Shown here in pieces: positions 26,710 through 35,089 of a stretch of DNA of 39,977 nt (the stretch's first letter is position 1; the number at the start of each line of letters is the position of its first letter). The notes beneath the pieces were generated by a model. It had not been told where the DNA came from and did no database searches. It saw only the letters and a program-made list of their open reading frames with translations. Location of the stretch: positions 1-39,977 of the forward strand of contig JAKIUJ010000015.1 of the NCBI GenBank assembly GCA_021647625.1, in the 5' to 3' direction. This stretch comes from Desulfobacula sp. Lineage in GTDB: Bacteria; Desulfobacterota; Desulfobacteria; Desulfobacterales; Desulfobacteraceae. A program made the translations under genes and the position numbers.

Positions 26710-27662
26710 TTTGCCTCCCCTAAAGTCACCTGCAGTTTGTATCCCAGCAATTGGTCATTTAACATTGTTTCATCAATCAGGTTATAAATATCTGTCTTAT
26801 TATCTGCATTTCCCAGATACGGGTCATCATAATCAAGATAATTATTGATCACACCAATTTCAGGAATAACGGTTTGTATGTCCTGAACCTTAAGCCTACA
26901 TCTTTCAGCAAGCTGCCTAATTGTATTAACCCCATACAAATTTACATGTTCCAGGCCGTCAAACATATTACATTTCTCTTTTAAAATTCTCGCTGCCAAT
27001 GCATCAGAATTTGGGATCTGTAAGAATATCACTCCAGACGGTGTCAACAGATTTTTCATCATATTCAGATAGAACTCTCCACCTTTTATGTGCTCGAACA
27101 CATCCCATAAAGTGATGGCATCAAACTTACTATCAAAGTTGATATTCTCCATAAGGGTATTGTAAACCTTGTGCCCTTTTTGCCGGGCCATATTGAATTC
27201 CTGAACATTCAATTCAATGCCACTGGTCTGCCAGTTTCTATTTTTGGCCAAGTCCAGAAATACTCCTGAAGAGCAACCAACATCAAGTATTGTCCCTTTT
27301 GAGCCGGCTATTTCTATGCTGTCTAACCCTTTATTATATAAATTGTCATAAAAAGAATCGCTGCTTTCAACTATCTGTGCTTGAACAGGGTGATTATTTT
27401 CATAATAATCGTTTAATGCTTCATCTGTGAAGACAGGATTGATATAAATCATACTGCATTTAAAACATTTAACATAAAACCCACCTTCTTTTGAAAAAAG
27501 TGTTAAATAATCATTCGTGTTACATACCGGACATGGCCTGTACTCAATAAATTCATCTTTGAAAAGGCCATTTGTTGTATCAATATATTTCGCATGGTTT
27601 GCAATACTTGCGTTCCATAACTTCATTCTTTCTTTGTGGAGTTCTTTTACTGTCTGATTCAT
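26706..27662 (-). CDS. SAM-dependent methyltransferase with N-terminal zinc-ribbon
   Basis: The 318-residue protein carries four Cys in two CxxC pairs (C44/C47, C66/C69), then a class I SAM-binding motif ILDVGCSSGVFLDLA (about 125-139), an acidic GIELN at the end of beta-2, ITLWDVFEHI and LQIPN. Zinc-ribbon methyltransferases of this kind are frequent in surface-polysaccharide clusters. It lies between the Maf-type transferase and pseA on the minus strand and overlaps pseA, so it most likely methylates the same glycan or its precursor. The methylated position cannot be told from sequence. Confidence 0.8.
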   Translation of the reverse strand: MNQTVKELHKERMKLWNASIANHAKYIDTTNGLFKDEFIEYRPCPVCNTNDYLTLFSKEGGFYVKCFKCSMIYINPVFTDEALNDYYENNHPVQAQIVESSDSFYDNLYNKGLDSIEIAGSKGTILDVGCSSGVFLDLAKNRNWQTSGIELNVQEFNMARQKGHKVYNTLMENINFDSKFDAITLWDVFEHIKGGEFYLNMMKNLLTPSGVIFLQIPNSDALAARILKEKCNMFDGLEHVNLYGVNTIRQLAERCRLKVQDIQTVIPEIGVINNYLDYDDPYLGNADNKTDIYNLIDETMLNDQLLGYKLQVTLGEAK

Positions 27663-27784
27663 ATTGTTTCCTGAAAATTAATTTTTTAATTTTACTGCAG
27701 TGCCACCACTGTTATTACTTATTTTCGGCAGCTAAGCTAAAATTATTAAACAGGGCCTGTCATTGCTATTTTCTTGTTAACCCG

Positions 27785-30622
27785 CTATTTTTTTGATTCT
27801 AACTTTTCAAATTGTTGATATGCTTCACTTGCCGCATCTATATTTCCAAGTTTTGTATGGCAATCTCCAATATCTTTCAACACGGCATTGTTTTCAGGTT
27901 TTGCAATAAAATACTGCTCAAATGCAAGAATAGCTGCATTATAATCTTTTTGTACTTGAAGATTCTTCCCCATATTATACCAATACACTGCATATCGATT
28001 ATCCAGATTAACTGCGGTTTTCAGATATTGTATTCCAGAAGGAAAATCTTTCATGGAAAAATAAATGTCGGCAAGGGCAATATGAAAATCAGGGTTAACC
28101 GGAAGTACTGAAAGGCCTTTTTGATAATTTCCAAGTGCCTCTTGAAAATTTTTTTCATCTATTAGAATTTTACCGTAAGACAGATAAAATTTGTTAATGG
28201 CGTCTTTTGTCATGCATCCTAGTATCTGACTTTCATTGTAAATTAAATTCGTCCATTTTTTTAACATCTTTTTATCCGGATCGGTATTCTGTTCTAATTT
28301 TTTCAAATCGCTTACAGCGAACTGTTCAAATCTGTTTTTAATGATTTCGTGACCAGGACAACACTTTAATCCCTTTAGATACAGCATTTCAACAATGGCG
28401 TCCCCAAATCCTGTCAACGTACTTTCATCCGTTGCCTGGTTATAGTAATAATCTGCTATCTCTTTACGCTTATTATTAATTCTCGTTATAAATGATTGAT
28501 CTAAGTTCAGGGCAGATTCAAATCTGCTTTCTGCAGTGTCGTAGTCTGTGCGCAACAATGCAATAATACCATAGTAATAATGGATATCGGCAGATTCTTC
28601 AATGTCTGGGACATATTGGTCCAGCAATTTTTCAAGCTGTACAAAATTTTCTGACTCAAAATAAAATGCTGCAAGCTTATGAATGGTTTTCAAATTGTTC
28701 TGATTTTCAAAAATGCGTTCCAAATGAATTTTTTCGCTTTTATAATAAGAGACAATTTCATTTAATTGTTTCTTAAAATTTTTCAGATTTTTAACTCGAA
28801 TTTTATTCACGTTATCGATGCGGTTCACACTCTTTACAAGCCATTCAAAAAACTTACCTGGAATACCCTGTAGTTGTTCAATCTCTCTTTTTTCCCGTTC
28901 ATTCTCCCGTAATCCATCCATTGTCATTTCATCAAAAAGCGGCCACAAACTGCTTTTATCAGATTTGTTGTTACAGTCGTCCAGTTCTGCGAGTCCTCTT
29001 TTCATCTTCTCGGGAAGGTCATTGAATGTTTCAAGTTTTTGGCAATTCTTTTTTTGCTTACCCAGTTTTTTCTTAACTGAATCCGCCAGTGTATCTGCTT
29101 TTTTTATTATTTTCTCAAGTTTCTTGATCTCTTTTAACGTAGATTTCAATGCTGGCAGAGGCGTTTTGTTTCGGCTCCGGGCCTTGAGAATATCAAGTGT
29201 GACCCCGGCCTTGCAAAATTTTTCAACTGCTCTGGCAAGAGGCATATTTTGTGCCCCCTCAATCAAGGCCCCTCCTTGTGTTGAGTTGATAACCTGTTTG
29301 CCGGATCCCTTTATCATTTTCTCAAATCCACGTCTGTAGCCATGCATCTGTCTGTTGGTGAGGACTTTAGGCTCAACAACACCATCAACCTGCATGATAT
29401 CATGGCCGTCATCTATCATTTTCTGTATATTTTCATTACTGGTCAGTACCACCTTGGATGAATGCCCCTTACTATGAGAAAAGGCCAGATCCTGACCCAC
29501 AAAGATGATGGGATCACACCCCATTGTTTGCGCTGAAATAAAATTCAGATGTGCAACAGTCCCCGCCCCGCCAAATGCTACTTTTCCACCCAATGAAGTA
29601 TTAATCCAGGTTTCCAGCGCATTAATACCAAATGCCCAGAAAATATTTTTTGCAGGAAATATTTTGGGAACCCTGTGGGTTACCCAGGAAGTACAGATAA
29701 GGTTAATTTGTCTGCAGGCCTTATTTGCCGCCGAATTAGCAATCTTTTCATATGTAAGTTCATTATAGTCAATTGAAGTTATAAAATCAGGTACGATTCC
29801 ATGTTCAAGCAAACTTGGCAACGCGGTATCCACACAAATAATAACTGCCTTACCCTTTGCTTTGACCAGTTGATCAATATTAGTATCAAGAGAAGGACCG
29901 GCAGCTACAATCATGGCTGGCACACCTTCAAACATCCCAGCCAGTTCTTCAAGTTTCCTGTCATGATGGATGGAAGTTAGATGGGTTAATCGATTTTCAA
30001 TGAAGGTCTGACCAAAAAGTGTTTTAGTGGCGCCTTCTGTATTGAATGCATTTATGTAATCAAATACCTTTGATGATAATTTTTCATACCCTGGATCAGC
30101 CTTAAAACATGTCTGTAGACTCAAGGTATGTGTATTTTCCAGCATAAACGATCTATTTGCTGGTGATAAAACCGATAGCAAATCTGCCGGTTGGCCCAGA
30201 CTGATAATCACGCGGCTATCTCCAAATAGCTGTGTAAGATCCATCTTCTCAATGGCAAGCCTGAAACAATTTATATTTAATTCAAAAATGATAAGATGCT
30301 GCATCTTTTTTCGTTTTTTGATCAATTCAAGAACTGAATATCCAAGTCCCATACCAAACATCATCACAACCGCAGTGGAGTCTTTATCAACCATTGACAA
30401 AAAATTTACAGCCTCGGATCCTGGATTATTCGGATCATGAACCAATACATATTCATTTTCAGATATTTTAATCTTTAGATTTAATTTTTTATTTTTCGCC
30501 TTGACGAGTTCAGTTTCATTGGATTGTGTGGATGGGGAGGAAATAATTTTAAACACATCCGGATGATTTTTCTTTAGCAGAGCTATATTTTTTTTGAAAT
30601 GAATCTTATCCAATGCTGCCAT
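27785..30622 (-). CDS. Motility accessory factor (Maf/DUF115) flagellin nonulosonic acid transferase with TPRs
   Basis: Maf proteins transfer pseudaminic or legionaminic acid onto Ser/Thr of flagellin. The 945-residue protein shows the family core at about 225-480: PAMIVAAGPSLDTNIDQL, IICVDTALPSLLEHGIVPDFITSID, FGGAGTVAHLNFISAQTMGCDPIIFVGQDLAFS, and GYRRGFEK. A long charged coiled-coil segment follows (about 500-640). The C-terminus (about 650-945) is a set of TPR pairs, such as ADIHYYYGIIALLRTDYDTAE, NPDFHIALADIYFS and YWYNMGKNLQVQKDYNAA. The size exceeds the 600-700 residues of many Maf proteins because of the TPR tail. GGAGA precedes the start. It is the first gene of the minus-strand operon. 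Confidence 0.87.
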   Translation of the reverse strand: MAALDKIHFKKNIALLKKNHPDVFKIISSPSTQSNETELVKAKNKKLNLKIKISENEYVLVHDPNNPGSEAVNFLSMVDKDSTAVVMMFGMGLGYSVLELIKKRKKMQHLIIFELNINCFRLAIEKMDLTQLFGDSRVIISLGQPADLLSVLSPANRSFMLENTHTLSLQTCFKADPGYEKLSSKVFDYINAFNTEGATKTLFGQTFIENRLTHLTSIHHDRKLEELAGMFEGVPAMIVAAGPSLDTNIDQLVKAKGKAVIICVDTALPSLLEHGIVPDFITSIDYNELTYEKIANSAANKACRQINLICTSWVTHRVPKIFPAKNIFWAFGINALETWINTSLGGKVAFGGAGTVAHLNFISAQTMGCDPIIFVGQDLAFSHSKGHSSKVVLTSNENIQKMIDDGHDIMQVDGVVEPKVLTNRQMHGYRRGFEKMIKGSGKQVINSTQGGALIEGAQNMPLARAVEKFCKAGVTLDILKARSRNKTPLPALKSTLKEIKKLEKIIKKADTLADSVKKKLGKQKKNCQKLETFNDLPEKMKRGLAELDDCNNKSDKSSLWPLFDEMTMDGLRENEREKREIEQLQGIPGKFFEWLVKSVNRIDNVNKIRVKNLKNFKKQLNEIVSYYKSEKIHLERIFENQNNLKTIHKLAAFYFESENFVQLEKLLDQYVPDIEESADIHYYYGIIALLRTDYDTAESRFESALNLDQSFITRINNKRKEIADYYYNQATDESTLTGFGDAIVEMLYLKGLKCCPGHEIIKNRFEQFAVSDLKKLEQNTDPDKKMLKKWTNLIYNESQILGCMTKDAINKFYLSYGKILIDEKNFQEALGNYQKGLSVLPVNPDFHIALADIYFSMKDFPSGIQYLKTAVNLDNRYAVYWYNMGKNLQVQKDYNAAILAFEQYFIAKPENNAVLKDIGDCHTKLGNIDAASEAYQQFEKLESKK

Positions 30623-30645
30623 TTACCGTGTCTCCATGTAAGATT

Positions 30646-31211
30646 TTATTTAAGAGCCTGTTTCAAATGATCATGTTCAAAAGCAGAACTCATGAAATCC
30701 ATTTCCGATTTGCCCGCTCCGAAATGGATGGCATCTTTATCCCAGTCCTTAACTGCTTTAGCTACATCTTTCACAATGTTTCTGGCTTCTGAAATTTTTA
30801 TACCAAATTCATCAATCACTTCATAGGCAAGTTTTAAAGAAGCCGTACCATCACTCTCATTGATATTGGTTTGCAAATACCTTGCTTTTACATGCTCCTG
30901 CATAGGTTCCAGATCATAAAGGGGTGATAACCGCCATCCGGACGGTCCATCATAGAGACAACCATGATTTCTTAAATGGTCATCAAGATTAGATATCGGA
31001 ATATGAACCCAGAAAAGGCCCATTTTCATTTATTAAAAATCGTAATGCACCCTGTCTTGTCCTGTCATCGACCATAAGCAGATAATCTGAGGCTCTTAAC
31101 CGTCGGGCCTTTCAGTCTTCTTTCCTGGCCTTTCCGCTCTTTTAGCCACAGTCGCCCGACAAAATGAGTTTTCCCTGACAAATCTATGAAAACAAATATA
31201 TTTTTATCCAT
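30646..31211 (-). pseudogene. hipA: Decayed hipA kinase-toxin gene
   Basis: Fragments of a HipA-type Ser/Thr kinase lie in order but in different frames. From the ATG at 31211, MDKNIFVFIDLSGKTHFVG reads into a stop. A second frame gives SDYLLMVDDRTRQGALRF and GPFL. The last 127 codons (from 31029) give the C-terminal half with SNLDDHLRNHG and GWRLSPLYDLEP. The middle of the kinase, including the expected ATP-binding region, has been deleted. The first ATG follows the hipB stop by a few bases, so this was a normal hipBA operon. No active toxin is expected. Confidence 0.82.
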
Positions 31212-31213
31212 TT

Positions 31214-31513
31214 TCAATCTCTCGCCCGCATGGGAATCCTTTCTTCATCCAGCATCCGCCCCATGCTGTCATTTTCTATGCCTGCCAGCCCCATCCACTT
31301 TGTTCCCAGTCCAATGGCAAATATTACGGCGGCATAATTGCCTATGCTCACTCCAGAGTCACCCTTTTGTATTTTTGCCAGTGTCTCCAGGCTGATTCCG
31401 GCCCTGTCTGCAACCACCGACATTTTTAAACGCCGCCTGAGACGGGCTTTTTTAAGATCACCCCCAAGCTTTTTCAGCCCGCTGCAAATTGAAACAGGCA
31501 ATTTCCTTTTCAT
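31214..31513 (-). CDS. hipB: HipB-type antitoxin / XRE-family regulator
   Basis: This 99-residue protein has a helix-turn-helix of the XRE/HipB type (MSVVADRAGISLETLAKIQKG), preceded by a basic helix (GGDLKKARLRRRLK). It is intact, unlike the hipA remnant downstream. As an antitoxin it would normally repress its own promoter; a candidate operator, ACTAAT-TAT-ATTAGT at 31552-31566, lies 40 bases upstream. With hipA broken it may persist as a free DNA-binding protein next to the flagellin promoter. Confidence 0.75.
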   Translation of the reverse strand: MKRKLPVSICSGLKKLGGDLKKARLRRRLKMSVVADRAGISLETLAKIQKGDSGVSIGNYAAVIFAIGLGTKWMGLAGIENDSMGRMLDEERIPMRARD

Positions 31514-31551
31514 GCTTTAATCCTAAAATAATGGTTATAAAAACTATTAAT

Positions 31552-31566
31552 ACTAATTATATTAGT
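31552..31566. promoter_or_regulatory. Palindromic operator candidate for HipB
   Basis: ACTAAT and ATTAGT form a perfect inverted repeat around TAT, inside a longer A/T dyad with AAAAACTA on one side and TTAGTTTTT on the other. It lies between hipB and the flagellin promoter. Binding is inferred from position and symmetry. Confidence 0.4.
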
Positions 31567-31615
31567 TTTTATTTCTTGGGCTGTCAAACCGAACCTTTGA
31601 TTCGGCATTTATTTT

Positions 31616-31642
31616 TAAAGAATCACCAGCTTAGACCGATAC
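31616..31642 (+). promoter_or_regulatory. Sigma28 (FliA) promoter of the flagellin gene
   Basis: TAAAG (31616-31620) and CCGATA (31636-31641) are separated exactly as in the sigma28 consensus (TAAAGTTT, 11 bases, GCCGATAA). Transcription would start near 31650 and give a leader of about 110 bases before the flagellin ATG. Confidence 0.75.
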
Positions 31643-31670
31643 TATTTATTAGACATTAAACATCCGTGCA

Positions 31671-31758
31671 AAGGAGGTGGCAAAATAAAACGGAAATGTT
31701 CCAAAATCACTTAAACGCCCGGGAAAGGATTCCCAGGTATAAAACCCACATGGAGGAG
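31671..31758 (+). promoter_or_regulatory. GGA-rich flagellin leader with a CsrA-site-like hairpin
   Basis: Three GGA sites lie in the leader: AAGGAGG at 31671-31677, a hairpin with stem GGGAA/TTCCC (31721-31734) whose loop is AGGA, and the true ribosome site TGGAGGAG at 31751-31758 before the ATG at 31764. A GGA in a hairpin loop plus one in the ribosome site is the arrangement CsrA uses to repress flagellin translation in other bacteria. Confidence 0.4.
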
Positions 31759-31763
31759 TAAAC

Positions 31764-32210
31764 ATGGCTCTTAGAATTAACACGAACATTGCGGCGCTCA
31801 ATGCCCAAAAAAACTTGATCAAAAACGACAATAGTCTTTCAGCTTCTTTAGAAAGGCTGTCATCCGGATTAAGAATCAATAAGGCAGCAGACGATGCTTC
31901 TGGCATGTCCATTGCCGATTCTCTGCGCTCACAAGCACTGGGACTTGGTCAGGCGATCAAAAATGCAAATGATGGAATCAATATTGTTCAGACAGCTGAT
32001 GCGGCTCTGGATGAATCCATCAATATCATCAATACCATTAAAACCAAAGCTATCCAGGCTGCTCAGGATGGTCAAACCACAGTTTCAAGAGCTGCCATTC
32101 AGTCAGATATTAACAAGCTCATGGAAGAACTGGATATTATTGCAAAAACAACTGCTTTTGCTGCGCTTCTCTCTGCAAGCATTTGTTTTAATTTTTCAAT
32201 TTTTTCTTGA
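31764..32210 (+). CDS. fliC: Flagellin, cut off after the N-terminal D0/D1 region
   Basis: The first 132 residues are a typical flagellin N-terminus: [62 protein letters not shown], and up to [10 protein letters not shown] normal gene would continue with NGxxLL and a variable centre, then a conserved C-terminal helix. Instead the frame runs into 16 unrelated residues and a stop. The genuine coding sequence ends near 32159. No C-terminal flagellin part appears anywhere later in the window. The product, if made, could not polymerise. The gene has a good ribosome site and promoter, so it was functional before the break, or the break is an assembly join. Confidence 0.9.
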   Translation: MALRINTNIAALNAQKNLIKNDNSLSASLERLSSGLRINKAADDASGMSIADSLRSQALGLGQAIKNANDGINIVQTADAALDESINIINTIKTKAIQAAQDGQTTVSRAAIQSDINKLMEELDIIAKTTAFAALLSASICFNFSIFS

Positions 32211-32531
32211 AACTCGAAATCATCGTTTTTTCTGTCTAATATTATAGGCATATTTTTTATTGTTAAATTATTAAAATTGTTATCACTTTTAAACCGGTTC
32301 TGGTACTCATCAACTCCCGCAGACATTAAAAGTGTTATCATTTTTTGTGAGCTTTGCATACCCGGTTGTTGTAGTTTGTTAACTTGCTCCGGGACTTCAC
32401 AGTTCAGGAGAACTGTGCTACGTGTAATTCACAGTTCAGGAGAACTGTGGTATGGTATAAAACCGCACCACAGATAAAGTCATATGGCTAAACAAATAAA
32501 AATACATATTTTTTAAAATAAATTTAATAGT
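32211..32531. other. Gene-poor stretch after the flagellin break
   Basis: I see no supported gene. The minus-strand frame across 32099-32359 encodes a charged helix ([14 protein letters not shown]) on the new side of the join and could be a broken real gene, but its remainder is antisense to flagellin. Two tandem palindromes lie at 32396-32449. Confidence 0.4.
32396..32449. repeat. Two tandem copies of a 22-base palindromic unit
   Basis: Each copy (32396-32417 and 32428-32449) contains CACAGTTC, AGGA, GAACTGTG, a hairpin with an 8-base stem and 4-base loop. The copies are identical and 10 bases apart. They look like REP-type palindromic units. A CRISPR is excluded by the short spacing and only two copies. 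Confidence 0.65.
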
Positions 32532-33323
32532 TTAAATTGTAAGATCAGGTTCTTTGATATATTGATTTATAATATTAATATACTGTGCAATTACGTTTAA
32601 AGACAGCTTTGTTACCAGGTGTATATAATCCTCATTTTTCTTATCAAGATATAATGTTTTTACACGATTAAAGTCTTTAAGATAACGATCTACTGCCATT
32701 ATAGTATGATTTGTTTCTTTTGCAACAATCACAGGATCTTTTTTTTCAATAACACACTTGTATATTATTTGATATTTGTGAGTTATACACGACCCCATAT
32801 CCTGCAAACTACCTGGATGCGGCAGATTTATATTATATTTTTTCTCATACTTTTTCCTACTAAGAGAAACCGAAGAGTCACTCATAGCAAGCAATAAACT
32901 CACATCTCTCATTGAAAGCAGAGCTCCTTGCGCATAAGCTTCTTTAAGCATTCTTGCTATAACATTCTGTTTGTGTTCTGATACCTTTAATCCGTTTTCA
33001 AGATTAGAGATATCATTATCACTAACAAGAGTAAGTATAACAGGCACAAGTTTCATATTGGATGAATCGGCTCTTGTATCTTTATGAATGGCATTCCATA
33101 GGACTTGTCCGGGCTTTAAAGAGTTAATATTTCTATTATTATTTTGGAATATTTTGATTAATTCATCAGCAATAAAACTACGAACACTTGGTCCAAAAAA
33201 TTTAGTAAATTCCGTTTTGAAAAAATTTTCAATTGCCGGTTTTAAAAATCGTTTATGAACAGGTTTATAACGCTTTGACGATTGAGATATTGGTAACATA
33301 TCATATTCTTTTATTAATTTCAC
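32532..33323 (-). CDS. DUF1670 family protein (second of a tandem pair)
   Basis: The 263-residue protein has no known function. Family marks I recognise are KPGQVLWNAI, the segment RMLKEAYAQGALLSMRDVSLLLAMS (helix-turn-helix-like), and the C-terminal TNHTIMAVDRYLKDFNRVKTLYL followed by a second helix-turn-helix-like VTKLSLNVIAQYI. The two helix-turn-helix-like regions suggest DNA binding, perhaps for a mobile element, but that is inference. It overlaps the upstream paralogue by 4 bases (ATGA) and shares about the same length and layout. The absence of a Shine-Dalgarno site fits the Bacteroidota-like half. Confidence 0.65.
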   Translation of the reverse strand: MKLIKEYDMLPISQSSKRYKPVHKRFLKPAIENFFKTEFTKFFGPSVRSFIADELIKIFQNNNRNINSLKPGQVLWNAIHKDTRADSSNMKLVPVILTLVSDNDISNLENGLKVSEHKQNVIARMLKEAYAQGALLSMRDVSLLLAMSDSSVSLSRKKYEKKYNINLPHPGSLQDMGSCITHKYQIIYKCVIEKKDPVIVAKETNHTIMAVDRYLKDFNRVKTLYLDKKNEDYIHLVTKLSLNVIAQYINIINQYIKEPDLTI

Positions 33324-34111
33324 ATTCTTTTTTTTAATAAAGTTTCAAGTTCGTGTTTGCGAGAAAGAACTATCGTTGAATGAGCTTTGATATCAATATA
33401 TTCACCTACCAAACGTTTTGATATTTTAGTTAAAAAGGCGATAGTATGAATATCGTATCCATCTTTCATTAATGCCACAACTTGCTTAAATTTACCTACA
33501 TAATTACTTATTGCTTTTACACTGTGATTTGTTTTGCGAGCAATATCTGTATATTCAGCTCCTTTAACCCACTCTTTCACAATTAAGGAACGATGAGAGA
33601 GCGTTCTCCCCATATCCTTAATAGAGGAACGAAGTGGGATAAAAATATTTTTATTTCTTAAATCTTTTAAATCACGCACAATGGTTCTCTCACCACAACA
33701 GAATATACGATTAGCAATATCTTCAACAGTAAGAAGTCCACCTTGCATAAAAGCTTCATTACATATACGACTTAGACGATGTTGTCTAAGAGCTACGACA
33801 CCTTCTTTCTCTTTAATAGGTAAATCTTCTTTGTCATCATTAATAGTTAAAGTTACACTAATCTTTGTTGCTTTGCTAAGCTTTTTAGAAGGTGAATCTT
33901 CAGCAGAAATAACAATGAATTTAGCTTTGCCCGGAGCCAACTCCTGCGAGCAATTAAAGAAATTACCATAAACCTTATGAACCGTATCTAATATGGACTT
34001 TGCTTCAAAAGGAGAACAGTTCATGCCATTTATAATATCGTTAATAAACTGATTATCGAGACTTTTAGTTTCAAGACGAGACCATTTCTGAAGTGATGAA
34101 TTATTAATCAT
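33320..34111 (-). CDS. DUF1670 family protein (first of a tandem pair)
   Basis: This protein also has 263 residues and parallels its downstream partner: RICNEAFMQGGLLTVEDIANRIFCCGERTIVRDLKDLR matches the first helix-turn-helix-like region, and TNHSVKAISNYVGKFKQVVALM with LTKISKRLVGEYIDI matches the C-terminal one. The opening SRLETKSLDNQFIND and the charged middle are not shared closely. A run of AAT triplets lies at the start codon and upstream, and no ribosome site is visible. Role unknown; the two proteins may work as a heterodimer. Confidence 0.65.
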   Translation of the reverse strand: MINNSSLQKWSRLETKSLDNQFINDIINGMNCSPFEAKSILDTVHKVYGNFFNCSQELAPGKAKFIVISAEDSPSKKLSKATKISVTLTINDDKEDLPIKEKEGVVALRQHRLSRICNEAFMQGGLLTVEDIANRIFCCGERTIVRDLKDLRNKNIFIPLRSSIKDMGRTLSHRSLIVKEWVKGAEYTDIARKTNHSVKAISNYVGKFKQVVALMKDGYDIHTIAFLTKISKRLVGEYIDIKAHSTIVLSRKHELETLLKKRM

Positions 34112-34162
34112 AATAATAATAATAAAAGTAAATAAAAGAGATAGCTATTACCATTTAAGGTT

Positions 34163-34231
34163 TTCTTTCCCGTTGGAGATGCTTGAAGGGAGGGCGTAGC
34201 CCGACTGGAAAGCATCTCCAACGGGAAAGAA
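34163..34231. repeat. Long perfect inverted repeat (22-base arms) with inner hairpin
   Basis: The arms at 34163-34184 and 34210-34231 are exact reverse complements (core CCCGTTGGAGATGC / GCATCTCCAACGGG). The 25-base loop contains a second hairpin, GGGC-GTA-GCCC (34192-34202). It sits between genes and lacks a T tract on either strand. It resembles REP-like elements moved by RAYT transposases. Confidence 0.7.
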
Positions 34232-34319
34232 TAGACACAAACATTACAAAGCAATACATTAAAGAATAAATATAACTTAAATATCCATCTAAGCCAAATG
34301 GCACAAAGATAGGTGCGGG

Positions 34320-34515
34320 ATACAAATCTTTTTTATCCACAGATTAATCGGATTTACGCAGATTTTTACTTCGTAAAATTTATTTTTGGGGCTCATTTTA
34401 ATTCCTTACAGGTCAGTTGTTCTGAACTTAATATTGAGAATCGGCATAATCAATAGCCCAGACTTTTAAGTCGGGGGGGAATTTATTTTCTCGTTCTCAT
34501 GGGCTTTAGCCCGTA
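34320..34515. repeat. Dispersed-repeat-like and REP-like palindromes in the gap
   Basis: TTATCCACAGATTAATC near 34333 resembles a repeat widely scattered between genes in environmental bacteria. Imperfect palindromes follow: CCCAGACTT / AAGTCGGGG (about 34458-34475) and GGGC-TTTA-GCCC (34501-34512). No gene is supported in 34112-34561. Copy number would need a genome search. Confidence 0.45.
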
Positions 34516-34561
34516 AGAATTTTCACGGAAGATTGCAGTTAACGGTTCATTAAAAATCGGT

Positions 34562-35089
34562 TTAATTCCCTTCAATTCTCTGGTCGTATAGTTCAATTTC
34601 GGGTGTTTTAAAATAGCTGTAAATTGAAATATATGAGGGCAAATCAAAAAACGGCCATTTTCGGCGATTATGAATAAATGCTTTTAGTCCTACCCAAGGC
34701 GCATGATATTCATCAACGCCCACAGAAACATCAATAGAAATTCCTTGTGTTTTGGCTTTATTTACATTGTGTAATCCCCAAACGCGTTTTACCATTCCTG
34801 CTCCAATACGTGCATGAATCATGGGGTTATCAGCTGTAAGGCTTATGGTTTGTATTCGATGAACACCTGTTTGTGTATTGACAAAATAATAAGAATAAGC
34901 TAAACCCAGATTGAGTTCATCCAGACTGTATCCGCCAACAAAAATATCGACCCCGTAAGTCATTCCGGCACCAAAAGTATAGCCAATATTTATGCGTGGC
35001 GATACAAATGCATGCGGACCGTTTTTTTCTTGCGCATAAAATACCTGATTCCAAACAAATAGTAATAATATAAAAATTATTTTTTTCAA
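34562..35089 (-). CDS. Exported hypothetical protein, possible outer-membrane beta-barrel
   Basis: The 175-residue protein begins with a clear signal peptide (MKKIIFILLLFVWNQVFYAQ; cleavage after AQ is typical of Bacteroidota). The mature part alternates aromatic and small residues in short strands (INIGYTFGAGMTYGVDIFVGG, LNLGLAYSYYFV), which suggests a small beta-barrel or beta-sandwich. I do not recognise the family. It is divergent from the methyltransferase gene, with 141 bases between. Confidence 0.6.
   Translation of the reverse strand: MKKIIFILLLFVWNQVFYAQEKNGPHAFVSPRINIGYTFGAGMTYGVDIFVGGYSLDELNLGLAYSYYFVNTQTGVHRIQTISLTADNPMIHARIGAGMVKRVWGLHNVNKAKTQGISIDVSVGVDEYHAPWVGLKAFIHNRRKWPFFDLPSYISIYSYFKTPEIELYDQRIEGN

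Noticed and set aside
28818-29339. A Ser/Phe-rich 173-codon plus-strand frame opposite the Maf gene
   Set aside because: The Ser/Phe/Leu-rich composition is the usual mirror of a Lys/Glu-rich coiled coil on the other strand.
32099-32359. An 86-codon minus-strand frame across the flagellin break
   Set aside because: Its last third is antisense to the flagellin gene and thus not a natural protein end. Only the part above 32160 might be a real gene fragment.
32396-32449. Two identical units with a short spacer, CRISPR-like at first sight
   Set aside because: There are only two copies, the spacer is 10 bases, each unit is a perfect hairpin, and there is no cas gene or leader.
34155-34340. A 61-codon minus-strand frame rich in hydrophobic residues
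   Set aside because: It runs straight through the long inverted repeat and the dispersed repeat, so it is better explained as repeat sequence read in an open frame.
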